Shown: positions 14,228-26,340, numbered from the stretch's first letter. The stretch: 64,000 nucleotides of DNA from Chytriomyces cf. hyalinus JEL632 (GCA_025435555.1 JAIWWG010000001.1:496001-560000), one strand, 5' to 3'. Made by a program: numbers and translations. Notes: a model not told the origin generated them from the sequence alone.

Positions 14228-14407
14228 TGTTGACCTTTTTTTGGTTAAATTTAAGCGTGATGCATCAAAGATACCCTCGTGCAACAGCATCCGTGCTCCA
14301 ACGAATGACAGTTGCAAAGTAAGAGACATCGGAGCTGTTTCCCAATAGATGGATGATACAGCATCCGCCACCGAAGAATTCTTTCCCTGCGAGCAGCAGC
14401 GAAAAAG

Positions 14408-14489
14408 CGTCCTGCACAGTATTCGAACCTGCGCGTCCAGAGGACAATGCCTTAGCAGGGCACCGCGTTAACCACTCCGCCAACAGGAC
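14408..14489 (-). tRNA. tRNA-Ser (GCT)
   Basis: Reads on the minus strand as a class II tRNA of 82 nt: acceptor GTCCTGT with GCAGGAC, D arm GCG/CGC, anticodon loop CTGCTAA (GCT, decoding AGC/AGU), a long variable arm, and a TTCGAAT loop. A T run follows the 3' end, as for RNA polymerase III. The closing T-stem pair is G-A rather than the near-universal G-C. Confidence 0.85.
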
Positions 14490-14649
14490 TTGTCTTCTCA
14501 CCAAAACTCTCGGCTTATATTGCAAGTAAATTTTCCAAAATTCACTGATAAGGAAGACTTGAGTGAGCAAAAGAAGGTACGAGCATCTTTCGCGAAGTCG
14601 TTTTATTTTTCAAATAGCCCATCACAACGTTCAGCCATTGAATAACAGA

Positions 14650-15875
14650 CTACTTTTTGTTCGCTTTCCATCTGGGGGTGACAATGAACCATCTCTTTCT
14701 GCGTACGGTTTTCCAGCCCTTCGTGAGCCAACCCCACGGAGTTCTGTTGTGCTTGTTACCCTTTGAGTTGCTTCCACCACCGTGTGGATGGTCGCATGGA
14801 TTCATATGGATACCTCTTACTGACGGGCGAATACCTTTTCTTCTTCGCGCACCAGCTTTTCCCCAGTTTCTCAGACGATGGTCCTTGTTGCCAACAACAC
14901 CGATAGTTGCAACGCAGTCAACAGAGACGATACGCACTTCTTTCGAAGCGAGGCGGATTTGCGCGTGACCCGTTTCAATGTCGGTGGCAATTAGCTGAGC
15001 GCTTGTGCCTGCACTACGACAAATCTGGGCAGGCCCATCTGGACGCAAAGCAATGCAGTGAATCAAAGTTCCGACAGGGATATCGCGGAGTCGCAAGCAG
15101 TTCCCCTGCTGCACAAGCTGACTACGTGGGATGGGGTCCTCTCCCTCTCTCGGAGAGGGAATACCCTGTCTGTAGCTGTGCAGAATTGAACCGACTTGGA
15201 CACCCTCACACTGCACAATGTAGCTGAACTCGTTGGTACTCAGACAGCGGAGAAGACAAAGTGATGCGCTTCGGTTTGGATCGTACTCCATACGAACAAC
15301 TTGCTGTCCAGCCATCGAGGTACGCATAAAGTCGACTGAACGGACACGACGTTTGTGACCACCTCCTTTGTGCCGCATTGTGATTCGTCCACTGTTGTTA
15401 CGACCTCCGGTACTACGTTTACCATAACTGAGTCTTCGGATGCAAGAGCCCTTGATATAACAAGAAATTAAGTGATAAAACCAACATAAAATATTCGAAA
15501 ACACGATGAAAGCACCTTGTGCAAGTGAAATCGAGTCGCATGCCGTCTATTTCTACTTCCAGGCGACACGGGCTTGTACACTTTCATGCCATTGCTCACT
15601 TTCCAAAACTTGTTCTCAATCACGTTGACAGGAGTCTTGGGTACGGGCAGTCCTTGAGCCTTCAATCCATCAGCGTACCTGAAGTATCGTCGCTGTGGCT
15701 TCGACACCTTCTTACGGAAAGTCTTGCCGCGGGCTTGCGAGTGGTTGACCAGCGAAGGGAAAGCCGAACATGTTGGTGCTGCGACGGGGGTCGGTGTGAA
15801 AAGTCTTGGGATGCGTGGCCCAAGGGATCCTCCGAGCGCGGCGAGGCTGAGACTGCCACGGAGTAGAGTCCCCAT
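14650..15875 (-). CDS. RML2: Mitochondrial large-subunit ribosomal protein uL2m
   Basis: A component of the mitochondrial large ribosomal subunit near the peptidyl-transferase centre. Two exons (15875-15516, 15450-14650), 386 residues. The first about 60 residues are Arg/Ser/Ala-rich, as in a mitochondrial presequence. Exon 2 has the bacterial-type L2 body: GRNNSGRITMRHKGGGHKRR, NKDHRLRNWGKAGARRRKG, VRGIHMNPCDHPHGGG with the conserved His, and WGWLTKGWKTVRRKRW near the C terminus. The start is taken at MGTLLRG because the upstream in-frame codon is TTG. Its ATG lies only 54 bp downstream of the stop of the preceding GTPase gene on the same strand. Confidence 0.95.
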
Positions 15876-15929
15876 ATGCAAGGATTTTGTGAAAAATGGA
15901 AGATTTTAAACTTTTCCTTTTTTTTTTAT

Positions 15930-16918
15930 TTACTGTATGGTGGCAAGGACTTTCTGGAAGAGGGCTGTAAACATTTCCGCGACACCCTCCCCGGTCAGCG
16001 CGCTTGTCTCAAAGTACCTGGCGTATGAGTAAGTTTGAGACCACCGTGAGAAATCTTAGACTCACGCAAAATCCATCTTTTCAGCGTAGTTCATGCCTTC
16101 TTTCGTGCTTATCATTCGAGGGCTCGAGTCGACCTTCATCACGAAAAAAAAGAACCTTCAGCGCTTGCGAGGTATAATATGCCTTGGGTACGCATATTAC
16201 TTTGTTGGCCACGAGAAATATAGTGACTTCTTGCGTGTAATATGCCATTAGTTCTTCGACCCATTTCTCCAGCGATTCAAAGGATTTTCGAGACGTTGTG
16301 TCATATAGAAGGATGGCTCCGTGTGTGTCTTTGTAGAACTCGTTCCGAATTTCAAAGTAAACGGGGTCGCCGGCTTGCGTTGAACAAATCGGTGTTACCG
16401 TCTTGCCACTGCGTGTGTATGGGGGCAGCGCTTACCCACATCCCAGAAATTCACCTTGACTGTTTTATTTTCAAGGACAAACAGTTGGGTCAGTTCTTCA
16501 TGGCTCGGAATGCACTCGTCAGTTCGTACTTTCGATTTCTTCGTCTTCGCCCATCAAGATTGTTTTAACGCCGTAGTCGATCCCAATCGTGCTTATGTAC
16601 TCTGGCACAAACTGGTGGTGATACGTCAGAAGAAATTGTCACAACACGCGTTTCTTTTGTTGGTCCGCACCCGTCCTTCGCAGTACCGTTTGATGAGACA
16701 ACTTTTGCCGGTATAGGGTTCGCCCTGTCCGGGAATAAAACTTCAGCGACTGGGACAGGCAGATACAACTGGCCAAGACATGGTACCATGCTTAGTATTT
16801 TGATGCGGACAGCACTGGACACGGTCTGAACCTCACGCCCGAGCTGGTTGAATGGCTTAGCGCATTGCATCTTACGCGAGCACAATTCAGTATTTACGTG
16901 GCCAGGCTCTCTGTTCAT
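15930..16918 (-). CDS. RJL-type small GTPase (DNAJC27/Rbj-like, no J domain)
   Basis: A Rab-like Ras-superfamily GTPase. Eight exons: 16918-16787, 16724-16671, 16611-16530, 16459-16436, 16373-16201, 16133-16066 and 16017-15930, plus phase-consistent joins, giving 206 residues. (Seven exon spans are listed; all sum to a multiple of three.) The G1 loop is GEPYTGKS, switch I region FVPEYISTIGIDYGVKT, G3 WDVAGDP followed by YFEIRNEFYKDTHGAILLYD, G4 NKVD, and G5-region ETSALTGEG. IDYGVKT and RNEFYKDT are RJL hallmarks. In animals this GTPase carries a C-terminal DnaJ domain; here it stops at ...KVLATIQ, with no J domain and no prenyl cysteines. One exon is only 24 nt. Confidence 0.85.
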
Positions 16919-16977
16919 CCAGATTTCACACGTAGCAAATTGCTGTAAATAAATAAATCTGAAATAAATAAATCCAA
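16919..16977. promoter_or_regulatory. Short bidirectional promoter interval between RJL and HRD1
   Basis: Only 59 bp separate the divergent start codons of the RJL GTPase (minus) and HRD1 (plus). The interval is A/T-rich with repeated AAATAAAT motifs. It must contain the core promoters of both genes unless transcription begins inside the coding regions or upstream exons were missed. Confidence 0.5.
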
Positions 16978-19137
16978 ATGTCCCGGCTGTTCACGTACGG
17001 CGGCATCTCGACGGTGCTCGCATTCCAGGCGATCTCCTCCGCCTGGACCGTGCGAACCAATTTCTACTCTACCTGTATCCATCTGACTCGCTCTTCCACC
17101 TCTCTTCTGGTATTTTCATGCGATTCACTCTCTTCTGGCCTTTTCTCACCACTTCTCACCTAGGTGCTGCTCAACTTTGCAGTATTTGGCGCAATTATGG
17201 TGGGACGTACAATGCAGCGTATCTTTTTCGGACAATTGCGAGCCATCGAAGTGGAGGTGCTCCTTTCTAGCCTCTCCCCTTCGAAAACAACTGACACGAT
17301 TCGAATCGAAACAGCACTTATATGAACGATCATGGTACGCAGTTACTGAAACATGTCTCGCCATGACGCTTTTCCGGGACCAGTTTGACGCAATGTATCT
17401 GGTGCTATTCGGCTTTTTGCTGCTTGTCAAGATCTTTCATTGGCTGGTCATGGATCGAGTTGATTTTGTTAGTCAATCTTTCAATGTCGGTTTCTATATC
17501 AAGGGAAACTGAGGTTGGATTTTTCTTGTTTTTCAGATGGAGCAAGCACCCACCCCGCCAACTCGAATGTTTCACGTTAAAATGTGCGGCATAATTTTCA
17601 TTCTGCTCTCAATCGATGCGGCAGTACTCGCGTATTCGATCGACTACACGACGCGCAAAGGGCCCAGCATGATGCTCATTTTCGGATTCGAGGTGTGCGC
17701 AACCTTTTTTTTAAATGCACGCCGAGTCCCTGAATACATCAACGAAAAATTGCCAGAACTTGATCATGATGTCCAGTGTTGTTCTGGCAGGGTTAAAGTA
17801 TATTTTCCATACTATCGACTTGCGAAGCGAACACCCATGGGAGCGCAAGTCCATGTACATATTCTACTCAGAACTTGTGATTGGTGATAAGTCTTTTGGT
17901 TCTTCTCGAAAGTCTCTGCATGACGCCGTCCCGCTAACTAACAGAAAAACTTTCAGACCTCTTCAAACTGTGCACATATCTCGCCTTCTTTGGCATTATT
18001 ATGCACTACTATGGCTTCCCCCTTCACATTCTCCGGGACTTGTACATGATCCTTCGAAGCTTTGTTCAGCGGTGCAAAGACCTCGTTCAATACCACCGAG
18101 CAACGCGAAACATGAACGAACGATACCCGAACGCCACGGAAGCTGAACTCAACGCGACCGATCGTGTATGCATCATCTGTCGCGAGGAAATGGTCGCAGC
18201 ACCGGTTGTGCCCGTGGCAGGAACACCCGCAGGAAATGTGGCCAAGAAACTGGGCTGCGGCCACTTCTTCCACTTGAACTGTCTTCGCAGTTGGCTCGAA
18301 CGTCAACAAAGCTGTCCTACATGTCGCAGGAGCGTGCTTGTTCCCGTCCCTGCTCCAGTCGTGCCTGCTGGGCCACCACCAGGTGCACCCGCTGGGGAAG
18401 CTGCAAACTTGGCGCCTGCACCGGGGACAACACCTGCACCTCCGCCTGCAACACCTGCATTACCGCCAACGACGGCCTCCGATCGGCAAAATCGGTTTGC
18501 GGCTTTAGAGCCATGGCAAGCGCTGATGCGAACACAGCATGAGGAGCGCATACACCTTGAGATGGCCGAGCGACAGCGTGAGATTGCCGAGCGACAGCAG
18601 AGGACCCTTGAAAATGTGGGAAGTGCGCCTGCTATTTTAGTCGGTGGCGGCCCGAGTCGCGTGTTCGAGAGCACTATGCCTGTGGCACAGGTTCGATTTC
18701 AGAATTATTCTCGATCCAGTTTTTTTTATGCATTTAGTGACCCCTGTTGTAGAATTTGGGTAGCATGCCACATGTCGTGTATCCATTCACTCTGACACCA
18801 CTCACAAATGCATCAGGTTTAAGCCCTTTCAATACCCCGAGATTTTTGTTTGTGACCAGAACTGAACCGACTTCCATTTCATGCAATTTCTGTTACAGTT
18901 TCAGTTCGCGACGCCCCTTTGGGATCTCTGACTGATGCACAGCTTCGAGCACTCGAGGGAAGGTCGCGGGAGCAAATAATTGCACGGCTGCACGACGTCC
19001 GCGCAATTCAGGATCAGCTGGCTGGATTGAGTGTCAGGCTTGCGCAACTGGTGGATCTGATGCCTGCTGAAGATGCGGACGGTGCAGCAAGCGGGGATGG
19101 GTTAGATGTGAAGGGAAAGGGAAAGGAGAAGTTATAG
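16978..19137 (+). CDS. HRD1: E3 ubiquitin ligase HRD1/synoviolin
   Basis: The membrane ubiquitin ligase of ER-associated degradation. Eight exons: 16978-17109, 17164-17256, 17315-17467, 17537-17692, 17757-17883, 17957-18690, 18753-18816 and 18899-19137, giving 565 residues. Family blocks are in order: STLLVLLNFAVFG, GQLRAIEVEHLYERSWYAVTETCLAMTLFRD, KIFHWLVMDRVDF, LIFGFE, HTIDLRSEHPWERKSMYIFYSEL. Then comes the RING-H2 finger CIICREEM...CGHFFHLNCLRSWLERQQSCPTC. About six TM helices precede the RING. A Pro/Ala-rich linker and a C-terminal helical segment (EQIIARLHDVRAIQDQL) follow, likely for Hrd3/Der1-type partners. Confidence 0.95.
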
Positions 19138-19318
19138 TCCACTTGCAGAAATGATTTGTGTGGATTCTTCAGGCTCAAAAAAAAAAAAAAGAAAGATTCG
19201 CGTTTTATGTTCCAGCTCCATTTTAGAAAAAAGTTGTGAAAATAAATGACAAGAAATAAGCAACCAAAAAACCACGGCGTTTCGTTACTGTGTTGAAGGA
19301 TATTGTTGTTCGTTCGTC

Positions 19319-20778
19319 TCAGTCGCTGGCCACAGATTTCTTGCGTCCCTTTTTGTCTCCTTTGCCCTTCTCCTTTTTCTTTGAGGACATCTGTCCCATG
19401 CCTTTGGGTCCGCTTGTGTACACGCTCGTGATGGCAACCTCAATGGCCCGCGCTTTTCCGGCCTCTTCAGGACTCTTGATGCCGCGAGCCTCCCTCGGTA
19501 TGTCGATGATGACCTCAATGCCCGGCAGATTGTGCTTCAGGATTTTTTTTGCTGTTGAGGTGATTTGTGGACAGCCGCTAAAGTCGACGAGCCGCAGCCG
19601 TGTTGCGTTCTAACATGTCAAAATGTTACCACTTATGTCCGAAAAACATCAAAAAGAAAGTGGACATCAGGGAAAAAAAAGGAAAGATACCTTTGCCAAA
19701 TAGCTTGCAATGCCGTCCGTGATCTTTCGACACCTTCGCAAGGCAAGCACCTTCAAATGCCTGATGGTCTCCGAGAAGAAGACGATGGCAGCATCTGTAA
19801 TCTGCTGGCAGTGACTCAGGTCCAAATGCTCAAGGGCATGCCCGCCGAGCGACAGATCGTACAGCCCAGCATTTGTAATGCGTGTGCAGAATGAGAGTCG
19901 GACGTCCAGCAGTTTTGATGGTGACGATGCAATCCACTTGAGGCATTTGTCTGACACATGGTCGCAGTCGGAGAGATCCAGATGTGTGATTTTGCTGGGT
20001 TTGAATCGTATTGCGTGAGAACAGTGATGGCATAGAGAGGGGGGACTCACCGGCAGTGCCGAATCACAAGAAACACACCAAAGTCCGTCAGACGCACACA
20101 TCGCCGCATCTTAATCACCTCAATCTCGGTCGCTTGGCACAAAATCTTCTCCAACTGCTCATCTCCCAGCTGCTTGCAGTGCGTTATGTTGAGAGTCTTG
20201 AGCTGCGACCACTTGTGATCAATGAACCCGAACCCTTTCAACTGGCCGCAGTAGCTGACGTCAAGCGAACGTAACCGCGTGAGTCCATATGCCAGGTACG
20301 AGAGCCCTCGGTCGGTAATCTTCCAGCAGTTTGAAAGGCAGATGCTTTGAATGTTGGGACACGCGTTTGTCATGATTCCGAGCTCGTCGTCCAAAACTTG
20401 CCAACAGCTTTTCAGGTTCACGTGGGTCAACTGATCGGTGGCCCGTTCACACAGGCCCGAGAAAATGTCGGGATCTAAGTTGGTGAAAATGGCTCCGCAG
20501 TTCAAATGCGTCCAACAGCGAGGGTCGCTCACGATTGCATTGAACTTTTGGCTGAGTCTGCGCAATTTAGAACGCTCTTTGGGGTCGAGATACTGCAGAG
20601 ACGTGGCAATTATTCCGGCGGGAACATCGTAGATGTGATTGATGCGTTTTACACAGGAATTTTCGCGGGAAAATTTGGTGGAGCTTGAAATGGAAACAAC
20701 AGTTGTGGTGGCCATGGGCGCAATTTTGCCAGGTTTTTCTTCCTTTTTAACAAACGAGCTTTTGATGGAGCTGAACAT
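19319..20778 (-). CDS. F-box and leucine-rich repeat protein (AMN1/FBXL-like)
   Basis: A probable SCF ubiquitin-ligase substrate receptor. Three exons (to 20051, 19994-19691, 19609-19319) give 440 residues from MFSSIKSSF. An F-box-like region sits near residues 45-100 (DVPAGIIATSLQYLDPKERSKLRRLSQKF ... CWTHLN). About ten cysteine-containing LRRs follow, with the SYCGQLKG, ITHCKQLGDEQ, LSHCQQITDAAI and RRCRKITDGI pattern. The C-terminal tail is lysine-rich. The first ATG is 60 bp from the stop of the upstream four-CNB gene on the same strand. A phase-0 GT-AG intron (20865-20797) would join that gene to VNKLGK-MFSS in frame, so this may be the C-terminal half of one larger protein. Confidence 0.8.
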
Positions 20779-20838
20779 TTTCCCGAGCTTATTGACCTGT
20801 TTAGGGGGATCATTTTTTCAGAAGGAGTCGAAGTCGGA

Positions 20839-23378
20839 TCAGGTCAGCTTTTCCGACAACCATACCTTCTCTTCCTTTTTTAACGGCTCGTCAATAATTG
20901 TATCACGGCTTCCAGTGGACGATATGCTCGATTTAATCTCGGTGCTCCGTTCCTTTCTTCCAACTCTGAATATGAGGTTCATATTCGCTTTTTTGTCGGA
21001 CGCTGGAACAGGTTCTGCACTCTTGGATTTAGTCGTCTTCGAAAAACCAGTCATGAATTTTTTCAAAATATCTGGTCCAGTGTTGGTGTGGTCCATTTGA
21101 TGCAAGGCATTCTCTGCAGCAGTCTTACGGGTCTGAACCTGCTGCAACCGCTTGTCAGCCTCCAATGCAATCGACTGGAAACTGTCCGGAAACTCATTCA
21201 GCACGTTCTCAAGCGCCGTCTTGTTGAGTATGATCACATCGCACGCGTCGGTGGCAATGCGCACAGACGCCGTTCTTGCAATCCCGCGAAGCAGGCCCAC
21301 TTCGCCAAAGTACCCTCCGTCTTGCACCGTGTCAAACACTTTGAGGCCGTCGTCCGAAACAACTTCAACTTTTCCGGACACAATAAAGTACATTTCATTG
21401 GCCATGTCGCCCTTTTTGCAAATCATTTCGCCTCTTTTGTAGCGGTGAACGGATGTGTATTGGGCCATTGTTCGAATGAAGTTCTGACTTGCTTTGCGGA
21501 AAGTGGGTACCTTTGTGTGATGAGTGAGTGAGTGAATGAGTGAGCATGGATCAATTATCATGTTCTGCAAACATGAACAATATTATAAGGGTTACCTTGT
21601 TCAACCTATCGATGGTATCCTCGAGAGTAAACTTGTGCGTATCACCATCACTTTGCAGCCTCTTGACAGCCTTCTGCCGTTCGATTGCAAACTTGTAATT
21701 CTCCTCCGCCTTCGCCAGCATGGTTCTTGCAAGAGACTCGTGCTGGGCCAGGATTGCTCTCAGGGAGTCTTTGTGCAGCTCAAGAGTTGTGCAAACGGTC
21801 TTTGCGCGGATCGTGGCCGTGCGGTTGATGACATAGAACAGAGCCACCTCGCCAAAGAAGGAAGAAGGACGGAACTCGGCGTACACGGTTTTGCCGTCTT
21901 TACTCACGACATCGGCTGTTCCATCGGCTACGAAGAACATACTTGAGCCCGGTTCGTCCTGCACGATAATGTTCTCGTTGGGTTGGAAGATTCGTAACTT
22001 AAGTGCCATCGCTAGTTCATGGTAGAAGGAGATGGAGCCGCCTTTGAAAAGAGGAATCTGCGCATTGAAGAAAGTTCGGTGGGATTAAGTTACGCCTTCT
22101 GTGCCACAGTAGTAAAATAGAATTGCACGAAACTGTTTTCAAAGTCTCACGCAGCACGTCAACTTCAGTTACGGCCTCCTGTGTGGTGGTCAGCTTTGAC
22201 TTTTCACGAATTTGATTCATTTCGTATCTCTGCTTGGCCTCCGCCTTGATCTTTGCGCTTATTTCTGGGTACGCCAGTAGGACCTCGTCCAGATCCGCCT
22301 TTGTCAGCTTGAACACGGTAATCACGCTCGACTGCGCACGCACCGACGCAATGCGCTTAATCTCGAGAAACAGTCCAACCTCACCAAAAAAGGTGCCAGG
22401 ATGGAACTCGGCAAATACGGCTCCGTTCTCTTCACTGAATACTTCTGCAGTGCCGCCTACAACGAAAAACATTTCGTTTGCAATTTCGCCCTTCGTCACG
22501 ACTTGTTCGCCTTGTCGGTATTGTACTGGGTTCAGTTTGAGGGCCAGAGAGTGCAGGAATTTCGCATCACATTCTCGGAATAGAGGGATCTGTTTGTTTT
22601 TTATGTTTTAGTTGGGCGTACGGTGAGCATTCTTCCACATGGTGTTTAAGGCCAGGAAAATACCTTTTTAAGGTCATCGCTTGTGACTGACAAGTTGATT
22701 TCATCTTCAAAATCAACCGTCATTGCGGCCTGCTTCTGTTTCATGTGCGCTGCATATCTTTCCTCGGCGAGAATTGAGATTGCCTCGGCCACTTTTGGGT
22801 ACAACTGCAACACCTTTTGAAGTCGTTCTTTCGTCAAGGCAAGAATCATGCATCGCCCGTACGCGCGACAGGACGCAGTTCTGTTTGTTTCCGTTTTGTT
22901 AACTCGCGTGTTGGGTTCAAATAGATGTGGCGATGATACCTTGGCACTGAGAAAAGAACTCCGATTTCACCGAAGAAGGACTGTTCTTTCATCACATTGA
23001 GGATCGTTTCACCTGGGTAAATGATTTTGAAAAAAAAAGGAGGAGGAAGAAAGCAGAGGTGGTTAGAAATTACGCGAAGGAACAACGAAACGCGTATCAG
23101 GTGTTGCACTGCTTACCATCCTCAGAAATAACCTCCACCTCTCCTTTCAACACAAAAAACATGGCCTTTCCAATCTCGCCCTTCCGCACAACGAACTCTC
23201 CAGGACTGTAAATACGACTCTGCATAGCGTTGCTCAGCGTGTTTAGAAACTTCTCATCGAGTCCTTTAAACAGAATGTGTTCTTGAAGAAACTTTTGAAC
23301 ATCGGGAGCCCTGGATAGCTGTGGCTGGGGTTGCTGCGTTGCTGACGCGACTTCTCGCGATGCCGTTCCGTCGGACAT
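20839..23378 (-). CDS. Protein with four tandem cyclic-nucleotide-binding domains
   Basis: Exons approximately 23378-23117, 23012-22940, 22880-22664, 22589-22158, 22057-21596 and 21510 onward, all phase-consistent. Four CNB-fold units repeat about every 145 residues. Each starts with a helix and an IPLF/VPTF-type entry, then a G-(E/D)-x-(I/V)-(I/V) strand, an E-M-F/Y-F-V beta strand, and the phosphate-binding-cassette region: SFFGEIGVLFSVPRTASCRA, TFFGEVGLFLEIKRIASVRA, SFFGEVALFYVINRTATIRA and GYFGEVGLLRGIARTASVRI. No kinase, GEF or TM domain is seen. The C-terminal tail is Lys/Ser-rich. The donor of the fourth exon is ambiguous. If the last intron (20865-20797) is used, the gene reads on into the F-box/LRR protein. 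Confidence 0.85.
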
Positions 23379-24424
23379 TTGGTCAATGGTGGGGGGACAA
23401 GGTTTTGTTTCGACGACGCGAGGCAAGCTTGTTTTCTTGCTAGTCTGACGCGGTCGATGAGTTTACGTTTTGGAAGAGACTTGCGCAGACTTCTACGATT
23501 GTTCTCTTTGTCCTTCCAAAAGAAATTGTTTCAAAAAAAAAAGGTAGCTTCTTCAATCTTGGAGAACTTGCATATTCGATGGGTGAGGATTCGCATTTTA
23601 TGTTTAGACTGCCCAACCGTCCTCTTTATTAACGTTTTTATTCGCTGAAATCCCCCCCACTTTTCTGGCAAAAGCGGCAAAGGCTGTCTCAGAATCAACT
23701 TACACGCATTTGTTCACTCTGTAGTCTGATTCCGCTGAGTGATGACCCTGTGCTTGATGGCATTCATTGCTTACCGACTGACTAACACAAATTTTGGATA
23801 AAATGGCGTTGGCTTGGGTACTTCCATGCAGTCAGTTTATGGTAGCGAAGCGAGTCAACGTGAGTAGGTCGCATTAGTTTCGGGATTACCGGGCAGCGTG
23901 TGAGCGCGCGTGACCACACAGGACAGTCAGAATTATTGTTACAGAAACTGGCATAAACCTTGGTGTGTACCGCTTTTTAAAAGCAAGGGTTTGTGATTTG
24001 ATTTTTATGGAAAAGAGCCAGACTTTTTGGCGTTCTAGTTTTGGTCCTGTTGAACTGCTCAGAATATTCCCCACTTGAATTTCGCGGATTTGTGTTGCAA
24101 AGCGCTCGTATGTGTCAGCAATGATGTGACTCAACAAAGACCTGCCATCAGTTTTTCACAGCTGGAGCGATGGATCGAAAGCGTTTGAAGTGAATTGGCG
24201 ATTGACAAGAGAATGGGAGGGAAATTTGAGGTCTTAGCAAATTCAACATATAAAAAAGACGAAAAACAAAAAGGAGAGTTTAGAGGCTTTTTGGTTGTGC
24301 ATTCTCAAAAAAGACTCCTGCGATGGCAAGTTGGCACCAAGTCCGTTTGGAATATATTCTGAATTTATGCTCAGAATTATTTACGAACAATATTCAATAT
24401 TTATTTAACACAAATAGCACACAC
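23379..24424. other. Intergenic region, no supported gene
   Basis: About 1 kb between the divergent four-CNB and CAF-1 p60 genes. Only short unrecognised frames are present. One minus-strand frame (24137-23886, non-ATG start) has somewhat protein-like sequence near SHIIADTYERFATQIREIQVG but no splice partners that could be found. Promoters of both flanking genes should lie here. Confidence 0.5.
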
Positions 24425-26340
24425 ATGAAAGCCAAAACGCTTCAGATCAACTGGCACGACAAAATGCCGCTGTTTTCGGTCGCATTCAACTCGGAACCTG
24501 TGCTCGAAACCTCTCCTTCAGCGCTGGATGGAGACCAAGGCGAGCCCTCACAAATCAACAAACTCGCAACAGCAGGCGGAGATCACAATATTCGGGTATC
24601 TTTTTCGCTGCATGGCTTCCATTCCCCCGCATGTTTTTGGCACTCTTATCGATTGCATACTTTTTTTTACTCCTCGTCTGGCTGGCCCTTGTTGACTCTC
24701 ATTTCGAAGCTCTGGAACGTGACGCTTGACGATGTGTCCAACACGTCAAAGGTTGATTATGTCGCGACCCTGAATCGCCACTCTTCCGTTGTCAATTGTA
24801 TTCGCTGGTCAAACTCGGGTACTTGATTTTCTGTTGCTGTGAACAACATCTGCCATTTCTGGACATCGCCCCTCACATCACTTTTTTTTCTTCAAAATTT
24901 CAACACAGGCAGCATCCTAGCATCTGGAGGCGACGGTCAAATCTATACTCTAGATGATGCGCGCAAAGAGTTTCTAACAAGACTCACATTCCAGATGGGA
25001 CGCTTATTCTTTGGCAACAAGCAGATAAAAAGTCGCAAGACTTGAATTCCCTCGAAAGCGCCGAAGATTTAGAAAGCAAAGAATACTGGAAAGTTTTGAG
25101 TTTTTTGCGCGGCTGCTCATCTGACATCTACGATATCGTTTGGTCCCCTGACTCCAATTTTGTGCTTGCTGGATGCCTTGATAACTCGGCTCGAATCTGG
25201 AACGTGCGAGAAAGTAACGTGCCGTACAGTTGGAAACATGATTACGCCGACAAATCATAACCTTACGCTCATTTTTCTTAGATCGGTGTATCCAGGTGCT
25301 GACAGATCATGAAAACTTTGTGCAAGGAGTGTCATGGGATCCTCTGAATCATTTTATTGCAACGCAAAGCTCGGATCGTACCATGCATGTGTATTCGCTA
25401 GAGCGTTTAGCTGATGTTGGGCACGAAAGCATCAATGTTCAATGCATAGCAAAGCAAGCCAGAGTAAAAACTATCCGCACGGTTGTTGACGAGTTTGCCA
25501 GCCTTGGATTAGTGGAGCCTATTGTTGGGGCGGCGGTCTCAAACGGAACTGCAAATGATGATATGGATGTGGACGGCTTACCAACAAAAGACGGCTCAGA
25601 AAACCATTGTCAATCGGAAGCATCAGCCCAGGATTTCGAGGTGGCGAAATACGAAACTTCTATTGCCAAGAAATTGAAGCTGGAAGCCACGTCTGCGGAG
25701 GAAACGTCAAGCAATCATAATTCAGGAGAACTGTCGAGCGTGGAGCCCAATGTTTCGGATATGCCTGCTTCAACTGTACCACTAATTGCAACAATATCAA
25801 CTGCAAATATGTTTCACGACGATACACTGTCCTCCTTTTTCCGAAGACTTACATTCTCGCCTGATGGATCACTATTGGTAGTCCCGGCTGGATTACATCG
25901 CGAAACCACAAAAGATGCTCCAAAAAATGTTGTGTATCTTTTCACTAGAGAGAACCTACGCGGGTATGTATCGCTTTTGCCTCTCTGGTTTTTACCGAAT
26001 TCTTAATGTTTCTCTTGTCCCGCAGTGACCCAATCGCACGGTTAGGAGGGTTTAAGAAACCCGTGATTGCTGCGCGCTTCAGCCCCGTTTTATACGAGCA
26101 CAGGAACAAAAGTGAATCCAATCCATCAACAACAAAATTAATATTGCCGTACCGAATGATGTTTGCTGTTGCGAGCCAAGATTCAGTGGTAGTGTATGAC
26201 ACATCGCGTCTTGAAAAGCCTGTTGCGATTGTTTCTAATTTGCATTATGGGACACTAACGGATGTTGCATGGTGAGTCGTCAATTTTTTGTTCGCAGTTT
26301 TCTTTTTTTAAAAAAATTTCGTTTGAAAAATGATAATTCC

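Noticed and set aside
24323-24424. An upstream in-frame ATG for CAF-1 p60
   Set aside because: The family N terminus (MKxxTLxIxWHDK) begins at 24425, and the extra 34 residues look like leader sequence.
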